Positions 6,554 through 7,736 of a stretch of 7,736 bases of DNA are shown piece after piece. Position 1 is the first letter of the stretch. Each line of letters starts with the position of its first letter. The stretch lies in assembly GCA_002422175.1 (NCBI GenBank), contig DITR01000071.1:1-7736 (forward strand), read 5' to 3'. The translations under genes were made by a program, and so were the position numbers. The stretch is from Alcaligenaceae bacterium UBA6179. GTDB taxonomy: Bacteria; Pseudomonadota; Gammaproteobacteria; Burkholderiales; Burkholderiaceae_B. The notes under the pieces were generated by a model. That model was given only the letters and a program-made list of their open reading frames with translations, was not told where the DNA came from and searched no databases.

Positions 6554-7736
6554 AGGTCATTCTTTTCAGGTTCACGGTGTCAAGGCTGATTCGATACCAA
6601 GCATCAGCTCGATGCATTTGATCATGCATTCGGAAGTAGGTGGACAAATCGTTAGCAAGGCCGCCTAGATTGGAAAAATCAGTTGAATGGCCCAAGTTTT
6701 GAATGCTTTTTAAAAGTTTTTCTTCCGGTTCAGACCCATCAGAGCGTTCGAGCAGGGTCAAATATCGTGCTTCTTCAGCATAACGACGCATGCAGTCATT
6801 GAGTGCGGTGAGGTTTGTAGCCGCATCGTTGACCTCTTTGGCTCCATTCAGGCTAGATATCTGATCAAGATGTCGCAGGCGATCAAACTGCCTGTCCTCC
6901 CAAAACTCCAATGCATTAAAGTTTCCTTTAGAGATGGCTCTAATGGTTGACTCGAAATCTACCCAAGCCCTTTGCATCAGCATGTTTAAGCGCACTGTGC
7001 CTCGCCACGGGTGGGTCGCTGCCATCAACGCGATTGCAGCCAAGACGCTGATCATGTGTGCCACCGCCAAATTAATGTATCGTTGCATATCGTAGTTCAT
7101 GTGGTTTTGAAATTCGACCAACATGGCACAAAAGAGAAGATAGCCAGCTCCGATACCGACATACTTGTGGCTTGCTTTTAGAAAGCAGCCTGGCAACAAC
7201 ATGATCGAGGCGCTCAATGCCATCCACAAAAATCCATCTGCCATGGGTAAGAGAAAAAATTTGATCGGCAATGTGAGTATGATCGCTAAACACAAACCGA
7301 TGAACATTTGGATAGCCGTTTTAACTGGCGTGGCTGTCGCTATTTGCAGCATCGATATGGCAACAAACATCATCAGCGATACTGGACCGAGTTTCCATTC
7401 AGAGTCAATCCAAAAAAAAGAAAAGATAAGGTAACCGAAAAAGAGACCTAGTCCGAATGTCAAGGCGATGCGGCGATCGACAATCTTGCCAAAGCGTCGC
7501 ATCGGATGCGACGCTGGATCCACTCTGGTGTGACGGTAAACAGATATTCGTTCGAGCAGTAAACGTAGCGCTGGAATGATGCTCACGATATGCCCGCGCA
7601 GCGCCGAGTCGTTTTCTTGTGCCAGCACTCGGCTTAACGATTTCTCAAGTGCTGGGAGGTCGTTGCGGATGGCCATTCGTGCGCATCGTGCGTCTGGTCG
7701 AGAGGCAATAGAGTCAAGTAATCTGAGTAATTGAAC
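6543..7736 (-). CDS. FUSC-family inner-membrane exporter, AaeB-like, N-terminus outside window
   Basis: C-terminal part (397 codons visible) of an inner-membrane efflux protein of the fusaric-acid-resistance/AaeB family, the energised pump of the operon. The frame stays open from the ATG at 7676 to base 7736, and those 20 codons (VQLLRLLDSIASRP...) read as ordinary helical protein, so 7676 is an internal Met and the gene starts beyond the edge. Counting from that Met, a soluble helical stretch (1-66) leads to a second membrane block with six helices near 69-90, 95-116, 119-144, 148-166, 172-189 and 201-222, ending with HPWRG (222-226). A cytoplasmic helical domain follows (227-377). Family members are usually about 650-720 residues with two such halves, so roughly 300 residues lie outside. 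AaeB and relatives export aromatic carboxylic acids; the substrate here is only inferred. The stop overlaps the DUF1656 gene by 11 bases. Confidence 0.87.
   Translation of the reverse strand, partial: VQLLRLLDSIASRPDARCARMAIRNDLPALEKSLSRVLAQENDSALRGHIVSIIPALRLLLERISVYRHTRVDPASHPMRRFGKIVDRRIALTFGLGLFFGYLIFSFFWIDSEWKLGPVSLMMFVAISMLQIATATPVKTAIQMFIGLCLAIILTLPIKFFLLPMADGFLWMALSASIMLLPGCFLKASHKYVGIGAGYLLFCAMLVEFQNHMNYDMQRYINLAVAHMISVLAAIALMAATHPWRGTVRLNMLMQRAWVDFESTIRAISKGNFNALEFWEDRQFDRLRHLDQISSLNGAKEVNDAATNLTALNDCMRRYAEEARYLTLLERSDGSEPEEKLLKSIQNLGHSTDFSNLGGLANDLSTYFRMHDQMHRADAWYRISLDTVNLKRMTYAT

Noticed and set aside
4669..7434. Open frames at 4669-4977, 5795-6097 and 7165-7434 (plus) and 7072-7293 (minus)
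   Set aside because: Shadows of the efflux operon genes, which show unbroken family motifs in the true frames.
1..7736. Search for RNA genes, insertion sequences, attachment sites, CRISPR arrays and toxin or phage-defence genes
   Set aside because: Nearly all bases are accounted for by transporter genes; the two spacers (317 and 75 bases) show no tRNA-like folds, terminal inverted repeats or regularly spaced repeats.

Overview
The window looks like a piece of a proteobacterial chromosome from a Gram-negative with an outer membrane. This is shown by a lipoprotein of the outer-membrane efflux (NodT/OprM-like) family and a FUSC/DUF1656/HlyD efflux set. A beta- or gammaproteobacterium of moderate GC is my best guess; nothing in the window fixes the genus. 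All five complete coding regions and both edge-truncated ones encode membrane or envelope transport proteins. I see no enzyme, no transcription factor, no RNA gene, no mobile element and no CRISPR array.

Layout. (1) Positions 1-1239, minus strand: an MFS transporter of the metabolite:H+ symporter (MHS/ProP-like) family, cut by the left edge after 413 codons. (2) Positions 1240-1556: a 317-base divergent intergenic region, AT-rich and full of short direct and inverted repeats, with a plausible promoter just before the next gene. (3) Positions 1557-3828, plus strand: a two-gene unit. The first gene is a family-3 solute-binding protein fused to an ABC permease domain, and the second, overlapping it by 8 bases, is a separate small permease. 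No ATPase gene follows. (4) Positions 3829-3903: a short convergent spacer with a possible terminator for the minus-strand operon. (5) Positions 7736 down to 3904, minus strand: a four-gene operon with every junction overlapping: FUSC-family inner-membrane transporter (5' end outside the window), DUF1656 (AaeX-like) small membrane protein, HlyD-family periplasmic adaptor (AaeA-like), and outer-membrane efflux lipoprotein.

How the genes work together. The minus-strand operon reads as a complete tripartite exporter of the AaeXAB kind plus its own outer-membrane channel, probably for aromatic or other weak organic acids (inference from family). The plus-strand pair reads as a polar amino-acid type importer whose binding protein is anchored in the membrane. 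Its two permease domains have unusually short ATPase-coupling loops, and the ATPase is missing locally. That pair is the least ordinary thing in the window. The divergent MHS symporter is another uptake system and shares the intergenic control region with it.
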